Shown: positions 1 to 8,838, numbered from the stretch's first letter. The stretch: 64,000 bases of DNA from Sorangium cellulosum (GCF_002950945.1 NZ_CP012673.1:4525001-4589000); one strand, 5' to 3'. Notes: a model not told the origin generated them from the sequence alone. Program-made: numbers and translations.

Positions 1-405
1 CGCGGCGCTGTCCCAGTCGACGGGCTTCACGAGCACGCCGTCGAAGGCTGACGCGTTGAGGGCAGCCCGGGCCTCGAGATCGCGCCGGCCGGTGCACGCG
101 AAGATGGCGACGTGCTGCGTCGCCGGGTCGGCGCGGAGCGCCTCGGCGACGACGAAGCCGTCGATCCCGGGCATCCGCAGGTCGCAGAGGATCACATCCG
201 GCACGTCCTGCGTGGCGAGGAACACCCCGCGCAGGCCCCCGGACGCGCGCTCGACCTGGAATCCGTGCGCGGCGAGCGCCGCCTCCGCCACGACGAGGAA
301 GTCGGGATCATCATCCACGATGAGGATCCGGCGCCGTGGCTCCGCCGCCTGGCTCGGGTCGTCGCGCCGCTCGTCGTCCTGCTCGGTGAACTCTGCCTCG
401 GACAT
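1..405 (-). CDS. Response regulator receiver-domain protein (truncated by window edge)
   Basis: Reading the minus strand from the ATG at 405 gives an open frame that runs off the left edge after 135 codons. After about 25 charged residues it shows a CheY-like receiver domain: the acidic pocket in ILIVDDDPDF, the phospho-acceptor Asp in LCDLRMPGIDGF, a Thr in the ACTGRRD stretch and the conserved Lys in VLVKPVDW. It should accept phosphate from a histidine kinase in the cytoplasm. Whether an output domain follows cannot be seen, because the C-terminal end lies outside the window. The gene is divergent from the histidine kinase starting at 722, which is a natural but unproven partner. The receiver fold is clear; the family within receivers is not assignable. 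Confidence 0.85.
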   Translation of the reverse strand, partial: MSEAEFTEQDDERRDDPSQAAEPRRRILIVDDDPDFLVVAEAALAAHGFQVERASGGLRGVFLATQDVPDVILCDLRMPGIDGFVVAEALRADPATQHVAIFACTGRRDLEARAALNASAFDGVLVKPVDWDSAA

Positions 406-721
406 GCTCCCCCGCTCGCGGATCGGATGATCGCGCGTCCCCAAGCGCTCGGGCCTCGGCGCGCGGGCAAGGCGGGCAGCCACTCCCACCCGGCGTCTCT
501 GGAAACGTTGCCCCTCGTACGTAGAGGCGGGACTGAGCCCGATGTACACCTTGTGCCCAGGTCGCTTATCCGCAACCATCCATGTCCAGCGCTGATGGCG
601 CTTGCGCGCCGTGCGCCCGTGGCGCCCGGGGACTGCTGTTTCGGGTCGGTCCCGACGACAGTTGGCTCGCCCGTCGGATGCTCAAGGTCCGCGCTGCTGC
701 ATATTCGGAGCAGGCGTTTTT
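406..721. other. Divergent intergenic region, no gene seen
   Basis: This 316-base gap separates two divergent two-component genes and must hold both promoters. Short open frames here lack a credible start or protein-like composition. I see no strong inverted repeat; a 15-base stretch around 517 with CCTC and GAGG arms around TACGTA is too short to call. GGAG at 707-710 is the likely ribosome site of the downstream kinase gene. Confidence 0.5.
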
Positions 722-1495
722 ATGTGGATGGATGACGAGTTCTTCGGTCGTGTGGGTCACGATCTTCGGGGCGAGCTGGCGACCATGCTCGCGGGGATCC
801 ACTATCTCTTGCGTTACCAGAAGGATCTCGGGGCGGGGTCGCGCGACATGCTGGAGCGCGTGCGCGGCGCCGGCGAGCGGCTGAAGCGGCTGCTCGACGA
901 GTTCGACAACGCCGTCTGGCTCCGCGAGGACGCGAGCCGCCCGATGTCGATCGCCCGGTGTGATGCCGTCGAGCTCGTCCGGCGGGCGGCGGCGCACCTC
1001 GAGGAGCTGGCCGCCGCCCGCGGCGTGCACGTGTCGCTCGATGCCGAGCCGGAGGGGGCGACCATGATCGAGGGGGATCCGGAGCTGCTGCGGGTGGCCC
1101 TCGAGTACGTGCTCGGCTTCGCGATCCTGCGGTCGCGCGATCGGCCGGTGACGATCCGTGTCGCCCGCGCGGAGGGCGGGCCGGTGGTGACGGTCGTCGA
1201 CGAGGCGGGCCCGGTGTCTCCGGAGCCGCTCGCCCGCCTGCTCGATCCGTTCGGTGAGCGGGCCGCCATCCCGGCCGATCCTGTCGCTCCGCGCCGTCGC
1301 GAGCGGCTCGGGCTGGGGCTCGCGATCGCGCGAGGGATCCTCGACGCCCACGGGGGTGGGCTGACGGTCGAGCCCTCGACCGAGCGCCTGGATGGAGGTG
1401 CACCGGCGTCGGCCGCGGACATGTCCGCCGACGGGCTGCGCTTCACGTGCACCCTCGGCGGCATCGGAGGGGAGAAGCGCCCGGAGCTTGCCTGA
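722..1495 (+). CDS. Histidine-kinase-like protein with degenerate ATP-binding motifs
   Basis: A 257-residue soluble protein starting at the ATG at 722, preceded by GGAG eleven bases upstream. Residues about 10-60 form a HisKA-like dimerisation helix with a candidate phospho-His in GHDLRGELATM. Residues about 110-245 resemble a HATPase_c domain. The G2-like loop LGLGLAIARGILDAHGG is intact. The N-box, usually with an Asn in NLLxNA, reads EYVLGFAI and has no Asn. The G1 box, usually DxGxG, reads VDEAGPVSPE and lacks the second Gly. It has no membrane segment or sensor domain. It may be a weak kinase, a phosphatase or a non-catalytic partner. It is divergent from the receiver protein at 1-405. 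The fold is fairly certain; activity is doubtful. Confidence 0.75.
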   Translation: MWMDDEFFGRVGHDLRGELATMLAGIHYLLRYQKDLGAGSRDMLERVRGAGERLKRLLDEFDNAVWLREDASRPMSIARCDAVELVRRAAAHLEELAAARGVHVSLDAEPEGATMIEGDPELLRVALEYVLGFAILRSRDRPVTIRVARAEGGPVVTVVDEAGPVSPEPLARLLDPFGERAAIPADPVAPRRRERLGLGLAIARGILDAHGGGLTVEPSTERLDGGAPASAADMSADGLRFTCTLGGIGGEKRPELA

Positions 1496-1660
1496 GGCTC
1501 AGGGCGGCTGCTACGCCGCGGCCGGGGGGTGACGGAGAGAATGTCCGTTCCGAGGAGCCAACGCGCGGATCGTGTCCGATGAAGACTTCGTCTAGGATGG
1601 ACTGGGCTGCACGTCGCGAGCGTGCTCCATCTTCCACCGCACACGGATGAATGCGCCTCG

Positions 1661-4600
1661 ATGCCGACGCTGAGCTCTCTCCTCGTGCAGCATGGGGTTA
1701 CCTCGATGCGTGTGGTCGAGGAAGCGATCGCCCGCCAGGTGATCCATGGCGGCGATCTCGCCACGAACGTGCTGGAGCTGGGCGCGGTGCGCGAGCGCGA
1801 GCTCACGGCGCTGCTCGCGGAGAGCCTCGGGCTCCCGCCTGCCGTGGGCCGGCTGCGGCCCGCGTCCCCCGAGGTGATCCGGACGCTCCCGGCCGAGCTC
1901 GCGATCCGGCATCGGGTCTTCCCGCTCGACGTGCGGACGGTCATCACCACGCTGGCGTCGGGCGCGTCGCAGCCCGAGGAGACGCTGGTCATCGCGACGG
2001 CCGAGCCGCTTGCGCCAGCGGTCGCCGAGGAGCTGAGCTCCGCGCTGGGCGTCAGCCTGCGGCAGCTCGCGGCGCCGCTGGCGCGCATCCGCCAGGCGCT
2101 GGCGGAGCACTACGGGCACGCGCTCGACCGGCGCCTGACGCGGCTCCTCACGCAGCTCGACGCGCGTGCCGAGCCGATCCCAGCGGCGGTGGAGTCGAGC
2201 CCCTCGACGGTGGAGCCGAGCCCCTCGACGGTGGAGCCGAGCCCCTCGACGGTGGAGCCGAGCCCCTCGACGGTGGAGCCGAGCCCCTCGACGGTGGAGC
2301 CGAGCCCCGCTGCAGCCGCGACGCCGGCGACGCGGTCGCCGGCGACGCGGTCGCCGGCCTCTCCCGCTGCCGCAGCACGTGACGGAAGAGAGGCGGGGAG
2401 GGGGCAGGCGCCCGGCGCGGAGCGGCGATCCAGCATCGAGGATGCGCCGACCGTGGAATCGCTGACGTCGGTCTTCGACGAAGAGACGGTCAGCATGGAG
2501 CCCTCGCCCAGCGAGGCCGTGCCCACCCCGAGGAAGCCGCCGTTGCATGAGCTGGACGACGAGCCCACCGTCGTCGCCGAGTATCCGCTCGAGCTCCCTG
2601 CGTTGACCTCGTGGCCGCTCCGGAAGCCGCGGGATCCGTTCGCTTCTTCCGCCATGCATACGTCTCGGGTCGACGCGCGCGCGTCCCGGATGGACGAGCT
2701 CGCACCGCAGCGCCGTCAAGCGGAAGAGCCTCCCGCCGAGGAGGCGAGCGCCCCTGCAGATCCGGACGACACGGCACTGCTCGCCGGCAACGTGGCAGCG
2801 CCGTCCGAGGAGCCCGCGATCGAACCCGCGGAGCCGACGCCGCGTTCGGCGGAGCTCGCGCCGCGCCTGGCCCCGTTCGCCGCATCGACGGATGTGTACG
2901 CGGTGCTGTCGGTGGAGGAGTCAGCAGCGCCGGTCGAGGACGTCGCGGCGCCGGTGGAAGAGCCGGCGGCGCCGGTGGAGGAGCCGACGGCACAGGTGGA
3001 GGCAGCGGCGCCGGTGGAGGAGCCTGCGCCCCCCGCGCCTTCCGCGATGCGTCCGTCGGGACCGAGCAATTACCTGCTCACAGGCTGGCTGAAGCGCGCG
3101 TCGGGCGCGCCTCGCTTGCCCCTGGAGACGTTGCCGCGGGACGGCACGTCTTCACAGCGTTCGCCCAGCGCGCCTGCTCTGGTCGCGCCCGTGGTCGCGC
3201 CCGTGATGGAGCGACCTCCGACCTCGCCGCTCTCGCCGGCGACCAAGAGCCCGATGCGTGCAGCGGGCAGGTCCGCTCCGGCGACACATCGGAGGAAGGG
3301 CCCGTTCACGCTGGCCATGGCCGAGCAGGAGCTCGCGGCCGTCGACTCCACGGAGTCCGTGCTCGCGGTCCTGTTCGATTTTGCGCAGCAGTATTTCGAG
3401 TACACGGTCCTGTTCACGGTGCACGGCGAGCGCGCTGAAGGCCGCAACGCCGCGGGGCCGGGCGCCGAGCGCGAGCGCGTCACGAAGATCTCGATCCCAT
3501 TCGATCGTCCGAGCGCCCTCGCCAGGGCACGCACGCTCTGCGCTCCGCTCGTCACCGCCGTCGTCGGCAGCGCCGGCGACGCCGACCTGCAGCGCGACCT
3601 CGGCAGGACGCCTCCCTCCGCCACGGTGGCCGTCGTTCCGGTGGTCGTGCGCGGTCGCGTCGTGGCGCTCCTCTACGGCGACGACGGCGCCGCCTCGACC
3701 GAGCTGTCCAGCCTCGGAGATCTCATCGCGCTCGCCGGGGTCGCGACCACCGTGCTGGAGCGGCTCATCCTGCGGAAGAAGAAGCTGAACCGGAGCAGCG
3801 GGGCCCGGCAGAGCGACAGACCGGGGCCGCGCGAGTCCGCGCCGCCGCGCGAGTCCGCGCCGCCGCGCGAGTCCGCGCCGCCGCGCGAGTCCGCGCCGCC
3901 GCGCGAGTCCGCGCCGCCGCGCGAGTCCGCGCCGCCGCGCGAGTCCGCGCCGCCGCGCGAGTCCGCGCCGCCGCGCGAGTCCGCGCTGCCACACCAGCCA
4001 GGCGATCCCGGCGATGAACACGCGCACGAGGGACCGCTCTCTTTGCGCACACGCGCCGCGCTCCTGGAGCTGAGTCACATCGTCCGCGCGGAGGCGCACG
4101 GGTCGCCCGCCGCTGGCGCGAGCGCCGCGCCGTCCGCGGAGCCCGACCCTCGGGAGCCACGGCGCGCCGACGGCGCGGACGTCGAACCTCAGGGCGCACC
4201 GCCACAAGGCGGATGGTCCACGGAGGATGGCCGTTCCGGGATCGACGCCGTCGCGCGGGCGTTCGGGCTCCGTGGCACGGGCGTCGAGGCCGAGCCCGTG
4301 GGACCGGACGAAGGCGTCGAGCACGGCATCGCGTTCAGCTCGACCGTGCCTCCGGCGCCGATGCCGCCCGTCTCGCCCTTCACCATGGAGCCCCAGATCC
4401 GGCTCGGCCTCGAGGCAGGTGTGGACGTCGTGTCGGGGACGGCGGTCACCGCACCGATGATGCCTGCGGTCACCGCGCCGATGATGCCGGTGGTCACCGC
4501 GCCGCGCGTGCCGGCCGTCATCGAGGAGATCCCCGACCTCGAGGTCCCCGCGGCGGTGGCCCACGCGTCGCGCGAGGAGCCCGATCACGGCGAGCCCGAA

Positions 4601-5731
4601 GAGGGGCGGACGAAGCGGTACTCGCGGCCGCCGTGGATGCTCGACAGCTCCATCACGCCCGGCGGCGAGGAGCACCGGGAGCTCGGACCGGCGCCTGCCG
4701 CCGGACGCCCCCCGTGGCGCCGCCGCACCCCGGCCGGCACCGAGCCCACCGCCGTGCACCCGCGGCCGTCGTCCGAGCGGCGCGCGGCGGTCTCGCCCTC
4801 TCCAGCCGGCGCCGGCGAGCTGCGTGCCGAGTACACCTCGCTTCTCCAGCACGTCCTTGCGGGCGGCGAGCAGGGCGCGCGGGCCTTCGCCGAGCTCGTG
4901 CGCAACGGCGAGTCGGCGATCTCGCTCGCCGCGGCGCGTTTCCCCGGCCCGCTCCGGGTCGACCGCCAGCGCTTCCGCGAGCAGCTCGCCGGCCCGGACG
5001 GGACCGCCGGCGCCGCCGCTGCGCCGCCCGCCTCGCAGTGCGGCCCGCTGCTCGAGCTCATCGTGGCGATCCGGCGCCCTGCGCTGCCCTTCATGACGGT
5101 CCGGAGCGCCTCGCCCGATCCCGAGGTGCGCTTCTGGGCAACCCACGTGCTGGGCGAGCTCCCGTACCAGGAGGCCGCCAACGCGCTGCTGCCTCGGCTC
5201 TTCGACGACAGCCTCGCCGTGCGGCGGATCGCGGTCCGGTCCGCCGCGCTGCTGATCGCCGCGCCCCCGGCGGGGAACCCGATCCTGCAGGGGCTCGACC
5301 ACATCGCGCGCGACCGGGAAGAATCGCCGGCGCGGCGGCTGACCGCGATCGAGACGATGGCCGAGATCCGCTCCGGATCGATCGTGCCGGCGCTCATCAG
5401 CGCGCTCACCGACGGGCACGAGGCGATCGTCGAGGCCGCGGCCCGGGCGCTCGTCGTGATCACGCGGGAGGACCACGGCCGCGACGCGCGCAGGTGGGCG
5501 TCGTGGTGGGCGAGGAACGGCGAGCGCCACCGCGTCGAGTGGATCATCGACGCCCTCACGCACGAGAAGCCCGCCATCCGGCGCGCCGCCATCGACGAGC
5601 TGAAGGGCATCACGAAGGAGTACTTCGGCTACTACGAGGACCTCCCGCGGCAGGAGCGGGAGGCGGCCCAGGAGCGCTACCGCGCGTGGTGGATCTCCGA
5701 GGGGCGCTCGCGGTTCCGCAGCGCAGGCTAG
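1661..5731 (+). CDS. Giant MshEN-GAF-HEAT repeat protein with coding minisatellites
   Basis: A 1356-residue protein. I place the start at the ATG at 1661, where the MshEN-like sequence begins; an upstream in-frame start at 1622 adds only 13 unpatterned residues. Residues about 1-150 resemble the MshEN/GSPII_E N-terminal domain of type II secretion/pilus ATPases, some of which bind c-di-GMP (family knowledge). A disordered Pro/Glu-rich linker follows with EPSPSTV repeats. Residues about 545-706 look like a GAF domain. A second linker holds nine RESAPP repeats and three TAPMMP-type repeats. Residues about 1050-1356 are HEAT-like helical repeats. There is no AAA ATPase domain, signal peptide or membrane span, so this is probably a cytoplasmic scaffold or signalling protein. 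Domain calls are by pattern recognition. A hairpin at 5798-5828 closes the gene. Confidence 0.8.
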   Translation: MPTLSSLLVQHGVTSMRVVEEAIARQVIHGGDLATNVLELGAVRERELTALLAESLGLPPAVGRLRPASPEVIRTLPAELAIRHRVFPLDVRTVITTLASGASQPEETLVIATAEPLAPAVAEELSSALGVSLRQLAAPLARIRQALAEHYGHALDRRLTRLLTQLDARAEPIPAAVESSPSTVEPSPSTVEPSPSTVEPSPSTVEPSPSTVEPSPAAAATPATRSPATRSPASPAAAARDGREAGRGQAPGAERRSSIEDAPTVESLTSVFDEETVSMEPSPSEAVPTPRKPPLHELDDEPTVVAEYPLELPALTSWPLRKPRDPFASSAMHTSRVDARASRMDELAPQRRQAEEPPAEEASAPADPDDTALLAGNVAAPSEEPAIEPAEPTPRSAELAPRLAPFAASTDVYAVLSVEESAAPVEDVAAPVEEPAAPVEEPTAQVEAAAPVEEPAPPAPSAMRPSGPSNYLLTGWLKRASGAPRLPLETLPRDGTSSQRSPSAPALVAPVVAPVMERPPTSPLSPATKSPMRAAGRSAPATHRRKGPFTLAMAEQELAAVDSTESVLAVLFDFAQQYFEYTVLFTVHGERAEGRNAAGPGAERERVTKISIPFDRPSALARARTLCAPLVTAVVGSAGDADLQRDLGRTPPSATVAVVPVVVRGRVVALLYGDDGAASTELSSLGDLIALAGVATTVLERLILRKKKLNRSSGARQSDRPGPRESAPPRESAPPRESAPPRESAPPRESAPPRESAPPRESAPPRESAPPRESALPHQPGDPGDEHAHEGPLSLRTRAALLELSHIVRAEAHGSPAAGASAAPSAEPDPREPRRADGADVEPQGAPPQGGWSTEDGRSGIDAVARAFGLRGTGVEAEPVGPDEGVEHGIAFSSTVPPAPMPPVSPFTMEPQIRLGLEAGVDVVSGTAVTAPMMPAVTAPMMPVVTAPRVPAVIEEIPDLEVPAAVAHASREEPDHGEPEEGRTKRYSRPPWMLDSSITPGGEEHRELGPAPAAGRPPWRRRTPAGTEPTAVHPRPSSERRAAVSPSPAGAGELRAEYTSLLQHVLAGGEQGARAFAELVRNGESAISLAAARFPGPLRVDRQRFREQLAGPDGTAGAAAAPPASQCGPLLELIVAIRRPALPFMTVRSASPDPEVRFWATHVLGELPYQEAANALLPRLFDDSLAVRRIAVRSAALLIAAPPAGNPILQGLDHIARDREESPARRLTAIETMAEIRSGSIVPALISALTDGHEAIVEAAARALVVITREDHGRDARRWASWWARNGERHRVEWIIDALTHEKPAIRRAAIDELKGITKEYFGYYEDLPRQEREAAQERYRAWWISEGRSRFRSAG
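2189..2308 (+). repeat. 21-bp coding tandem repeat (EPSPSTV), five full copies plus a partial
   Basis: Five consecutive 21-base units of the form gtggagccgagcccctcgacg run from 2189 to 2293 with one C/T difference in the first unit, followed by a partial sixth. They encode VE(P/S)SPSTV heptads in the linker after the MshEN-like domain. Near-identity at codon third positions points to recent slippage or unequal exchange, not selection on the peptide alone. Confidence 0.95.
3830..3991 (+). repeat. 18-bp coding tandem repeat (RESAPP), nine copies
   Basis: Nine units of cgcgagtccgcgccgccg run without interruption; only the last differs (Ala-Leu-Pro in place of Ala-Pro-Pro). They encode a (RESAPP)9 tract of alternating charge and proline between the GAF-like and HEAT-like parts of the protein. 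Being 18 bases long, copy-number change would keep the frame. Confidence 0.95.
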
Positions 5732-5797
5732 GCGCAGCGCGCGACACGGTGACGGGCGCGGCGGGTCGTCGAGGCCCGCCCGTGAGGTGGGGGAGGT

Positions 5798-5828
5798 GGG
5801 CGGCTCATCCGGCGAGCGGGAGCCGCCC
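5798..5828. terminator. Bidirectional terminator hairpin between convergent genes
   Basis: Perfect 9-base arms GGGCGGCTC (5798-5806) and GAGCCGCCC (5820-5828) with a 13-base loop, followed by TTT on the plus strand. It sits between the stop of the MshEN-GAF-HEAT gene (5731) and the stop of the convergent triple-DsbA gene (5876), so it could serve both. Confidence 0.65.
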
Positions 5829-5875
5829 TTTCGTTGGCGTGGATCGGCGGGCCGGTCAGGCCGCGCCGCGGCGCT

Positions 5876-7915
5876 TCACTTCGGCGCGGGGGCGGGGGCG
5901 GGGGCGGCGGCCGGCTGCGTGGCCGGCTTCTTCACGGCGTCCGTCCGCACGGCGGCGGGCGCGGTCTCGCCGGCCTCCTTCAGGGCCTTGTCGATGATCT
6001 TCTTGAACTTCGAGAACGGCTGCGCGCCGCTGATGAAGTAGCCGTTCACGACGAAGGCCGGCGTCCCGCTGATCCCCGACTTGTCGGCGACGGAGTTCTC
6101 GGACTCGACGAACGCCTTGTGGGTGTTCGTGTCGAGCGCCTTCTTGAACTTCGTCATGTCGAGGCCCTGCTCCTCGGCGTACTTCTCGAGCGAGGCGCGC
6201 GAGAAGGCCTCCGGCTGGCCCTGGTTCTTGAAGAGGGTTTCGTGGTACGCCCAGAAGCCGGCGTTGCCCTTCTGCGCGAACGCCTCCTGCGAGGCCTCGG
6301 ACGCGAGCGGCGCGTTCTTGTGCATCGGCAGCGGCCGGTGGCGCCACACGATCTTCAGCTTGTCGCCGTAGGTCTTCGAGACCTGGGCGATCGTGTCCTC
6401 GACGCGCTTGCAGAACGGGCACTCGAAGTCGGAGAAGACCTGCATGACGACCTTCGCCTTCTCGCCGCCCTTCCACGGGCTGTTCGGCGCCGGTGCGGCG
6501 ACCTCCTTGCGCTCGGGCGGCGGCGGCTCCTTGCCGTCCTTGATGATCTCGGCGTAGAGATCCTTCGCGGCGACGCCCTTCGCGAGCAGCCCCTCGGCCT
6601 TCTTGATCTCCTCGTCGACGATCGTCTTGAACTTCTCGAGCGGCTGCGCGCCGACGAGGCGGCGGCCGTTGATGAAGAAGTGCGGGGTCCCGGACGCCTG
6701 CAGGTCGTCCGCGAGCTCCTGATCGGCGGCGATCGAGGCGCCGTGCTTCTTGCCGGCGATCGCGGCCTTCACCTTCTCGACGTCGAGCCCGAGCTCCTTG
6801 GCGTAGCCGAGCAGGTCGTCGTCGTTGAGCTTCTGCTGGTTCTTCCAGAGCAGGTCGTACGCGTCCCAGAAGCCCTTCTCACCCTTCTGCGCGCGCGCCT
6901 CCATGGCGAGCTCGGCTGCGGGCTCGGCGCGCTGGTGGAACGGGAGCGGGTTGTTCTTCCAGACGAAGCGGACCTTGTCGCCGTAGGTCTTGAGGAGCTC
7001 CTCCATGGTCGGGACGACCTTGGAGCAGAAGGGGCACTGGAAGTCGGACCACTCGACGATGGTGACCAGCGCGGTCGCCGGGCCCTTGGCGGGCGCGTCG
7101 CCGACGGGCACCTTCCACACCGTCTTGTCGTCCTCCTGCGGGCGCTCGCGCTCCTTCGGGGGCGGCGCCTTCGCCTTGTTCTCAACGGAGAGCTTGGCGT
7201 ACAGCTTGTCGCGCTTGGTCCCCGCGGCTTCCGCCGCCTGCGCGGCCTTGAGCTGCTCGTCGATGACGGCGGTGAACTTGTCGATCGGCTGAGCGCCGCT
7301 CAGGAACACGCCGTTGATGACCGAGGCGGGCGTGCCGGTGACGCCGGCGGCCTTGCCGACCGCCATGTCGGCGTCGATCTTGGCCATGTACTCCTGGCGG
7401 TCGTACGCCGCCTTGAACTTCGCCTTGTCGACGCCGGCCTCGCCGGCCCACTTCTCGAAGTTCTCGGGCGTGAGGGCCTTCTGGTTCTGGAAGGCGAGCT
7501 CGTGGAACTTCCAGAACGCCTTCGAGCCGCCGAGGCGGAACACGGTCTCGGCCGCGAGCGACGCCGGGCGCGCGTTCTTGTGGAAGGCGAGCGGGTTGTT
7601 CTTCCAGATGACCCGCAGCTTCTCCGGGCCGTACTTCTCCTTGAGCTGGTTGATCGTGGTCTCGACCCGCGAGCAGAACGGACACTCGAAGTCGCTGAAG
7701 ACGACCATCGTCACCGGCGCCGTGCGCGAGCCCCACATCGGGTCCTTCGACGACACCGGGACCGACGCGTCCTCATCGCTCCACGGTTGCCCCTCCTCGA
7801 ACACCGCCGAGATCTCGTGCCCGCGCGAGCCGGCGCTCCGATCGATGCTCCACATCAGCCCCATCCCTGCGATGAAGCAGAGTAGGAAGCCGACGATGGC
7901 TGTTCCCTTGTTCAT
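5876..7915 (-). CDS. Triple DsbA-like thioredoxin fusion, membrane-anchored
   Basis: A 679-residue protein; the ATG at 7915 is chosen because GAGAGGAAA lies just upstream. Residues about 5-25 form one hydrophobic signal anchor. Three homologous DsbA-like (thioredoxin_4) domains follow, each about 180-200 residues, joined by Lys/Pro-rich linkers. Each has a CPFC active site: DFECPFCSRVE near residue 78, DFQCPFCSKVV near 295 and DFECPFCKRVE near 498. Each also has the cis-Pro loop (GTPASVING, GTPHFFING, GTPAFVVNG). It should act as an extracytoplasmic thiol-disulfide oxidoreductase or protein isomerase. All three active sites are intact, so none looks vestigial. Bacterial DsbA proteins normally carry one domain; this is an internal triplication with diverged copies. 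No DsbB partner is in the window. Confidence 0.93.
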   Translation of the reverse strand: MNKGTAIVGFLLCFIAGMGLMWSIDRSAGSRGHEISAVFEEGQPWSDEDASVPVSSKDPMWGSRTAPVTMVVFSDFECPFCSRVETTINQLKEKYGPEKLRVIWKNNPLAFHKNARPASLAAETVFRLGGSKAFWKFHELAFQNQKALTPENFEKWAGEAGVDKAKFKAAYDRQEYMAKIDADMAVGKAAGVTGTPASVINGVFLSGAQPIDKFTAVIDEQLKAAQAAEAAGTKRDKLYAKLSVENKAKAPPPKERERPQEDDKTVWKVPVGDAPAKGPATALVTIVEWSDFQCPFCSKVVPTMEELLKTYGDKVRFVWKNNPLPFHQRAEPAAELAMEARAQKGEKGFWDAYDLLWKNQQKLNDDDLLGYAKELGLDVEKVKAAIAGKKHGASIAADQELADDLQASGTPHFFINGRRLVGAQPLEKFKTIVDEEIKKAEGLLAKGVAAKDLYAEIIKDGKEPPPPERKEVAAPAPNSPWKGGEKAKVVMQVFSDFECPFCKRVEDTIAQVSKTYGDKLKIVWRHRPLPMHKNAPLASEASQEAFAQKGNAGFWAYHETLFKNQGQPEAFSRASLEKYAEEQGLDMTKFKKALDTNTHKAFVESENSVADKSGISGTPAFVVNGYFISGAQPFSKFKKIIDKALKEAGETAPAAVRTDAVKKPATQPAAAPAPAPAPK

Positions 7916-8343
7916 GCTGGTTTCCTCTCTCAACGTTGGTGGAGCTCCGCCAGGCGGGGCCCCTCCCTAACGCGGGCGCACCCATGCGGGGCGCCCGCGA
8001 CAAGATGGTCAATCCCGAGCCCCCGGGGCGGCGAACCACCCCGGGTCGAAGGAGCCGCCGCCGCCCCGTACGGGCAGCGAAGGCTCCGGTGGAGCGTCGA
8101 GACCAGCTGGGGACCCGGGGGCCGGGCGGCTGCGTCCAGACCTCCCTCGCGGCGTGCGCGGCAGCCCCGCGGGGGTGCGCGCTTCGCGTGGGTCAGGACG
8201 AGCGCCTGCTGGCTCGGGTCAGGCCGGCAACGCTCCACGGTCTCGCGGCAGAGCCGGCCTCACGTACCGATCGGCGCTCCAGGCCGGCGATCCTCGAGGG
8301 ACCGCGGCGGCGCGATCGACGGCGGCCTGCCGGCGAGCTCGCC
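7916..8343. other. Intergenic region without a recognisable gene
   Basis: This 428-base stretch lies between the small exported protein gene and the triple-DsbA gene, both on the minus strand. It holds the latter's ribosome site (about 7921-7930) and a 7-base-arm hairpin at 8022-8045. Open frames on both strands are Arg/Pro-rich shadows without protein character. A promoter for the DsbA-like gene is expected but not identifiable. Confidence 0.5.
8022..8045 (-). terminator. Possible hairpin terminator
   Basis: Perfect arms CCCGGGG (8022-8028) and CCCCGGG (8039-8045) with a 10-base loop. On the minus strand it lies about 300 bases past the stop of the small exported protein gene and ahead of the triple-DsbA gene. 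There is no T tract, and at this GC content a chance match is possible. Confidence 0.3.
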
Positions 8344-8838
8344 TCATCGAGGCGGGTGATAGACGCCCTGCTCGACCCCGGCACGTGGCCCCCCGGGCCG
8401 CGGGAGGAACGAGACGTGCGCAACGGAAGCGTAGGGGGCAGGGAGGACGAGATCGGACAGGAGCAGCGCTTGCTGCGGCGTGCTGGCGAGCTCGCTCGTC
8501 GGCACGGGGTGGCGCGAGTTCGGCCCGACGCTCGGCCCGGCGTCGCCGCCCAGGCACCCGGGCGCCGCGTCGATCCGGGCGTCGGTCATCGGGAGGGTGC
8601 GCTGGGGCGCGATCGAGGAAGCGCCGCGGGGATCGCAGAGGGGAGCGTCCCTCGTCTCGCCCGTCTCGTCGTCGACGCTGGTCAGCACGGTGCACGACGG
8701 CTCGCTCGGAGGAGCCACGATCGTCATGCGATCGTCCTCGCAGACCGGGACGATCGCGGCGCGCGCACGCAGCGAGACGACCATCGCCAACGCGAACGTC
8801 AGCAATGTCATCAGGCGCTGGACAGCGTGCCGCGACAT
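8344..8838 (-). CDS. Small exported protein of unknown function
   Basis: A 164-residue protein starting at the ATG at 8838, with AGGG a few bases upstream. The N-terminus is a classic Sec signal: basic residues, the hydrophobic core LMTLLTFALAMVVSL, then an ARA-type cleavage site. The mature part has four Cys (PVCEDD, SCTVLTS, LCDPRG, GCLGGD), suiting two disulfides, and is otherwise low-complexity with no family I recognise. It is divergent from the dual-kinase gene, across an intergenic region with strong palindromes. The same frame stays open far upstream on this strand, but that part is the antisense shadow of the kinase gene. It might be a substrate of the neighbouring DsbA-like protein; that is inference from position and Cys content. 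Confidence 0.7.
   Translation of the reverse strand: MSRHAVQRLMTLLTFALAMVVSLRARAAIVPVCEDDRMTIVAPPSEPSCTVLTSVDDETGETRDAPLCDPRGASSIAPQRTLPMTDARIDAAPGCLGGDAGPSVGPNSRHPVPTSELASTPQQALLLSDLVLPAPYASVAHVSFLPRPGGPRAGVEQGVYHPPR

Noticed and set aside
3152..5563. 803-codon minus-strand open frame
   Set aside because: Antisense shadow of the MshEN-GAF-HEAT gene with no domain, and Arg/Gly-rich repeats that mirror the RESAPP minisatellite.
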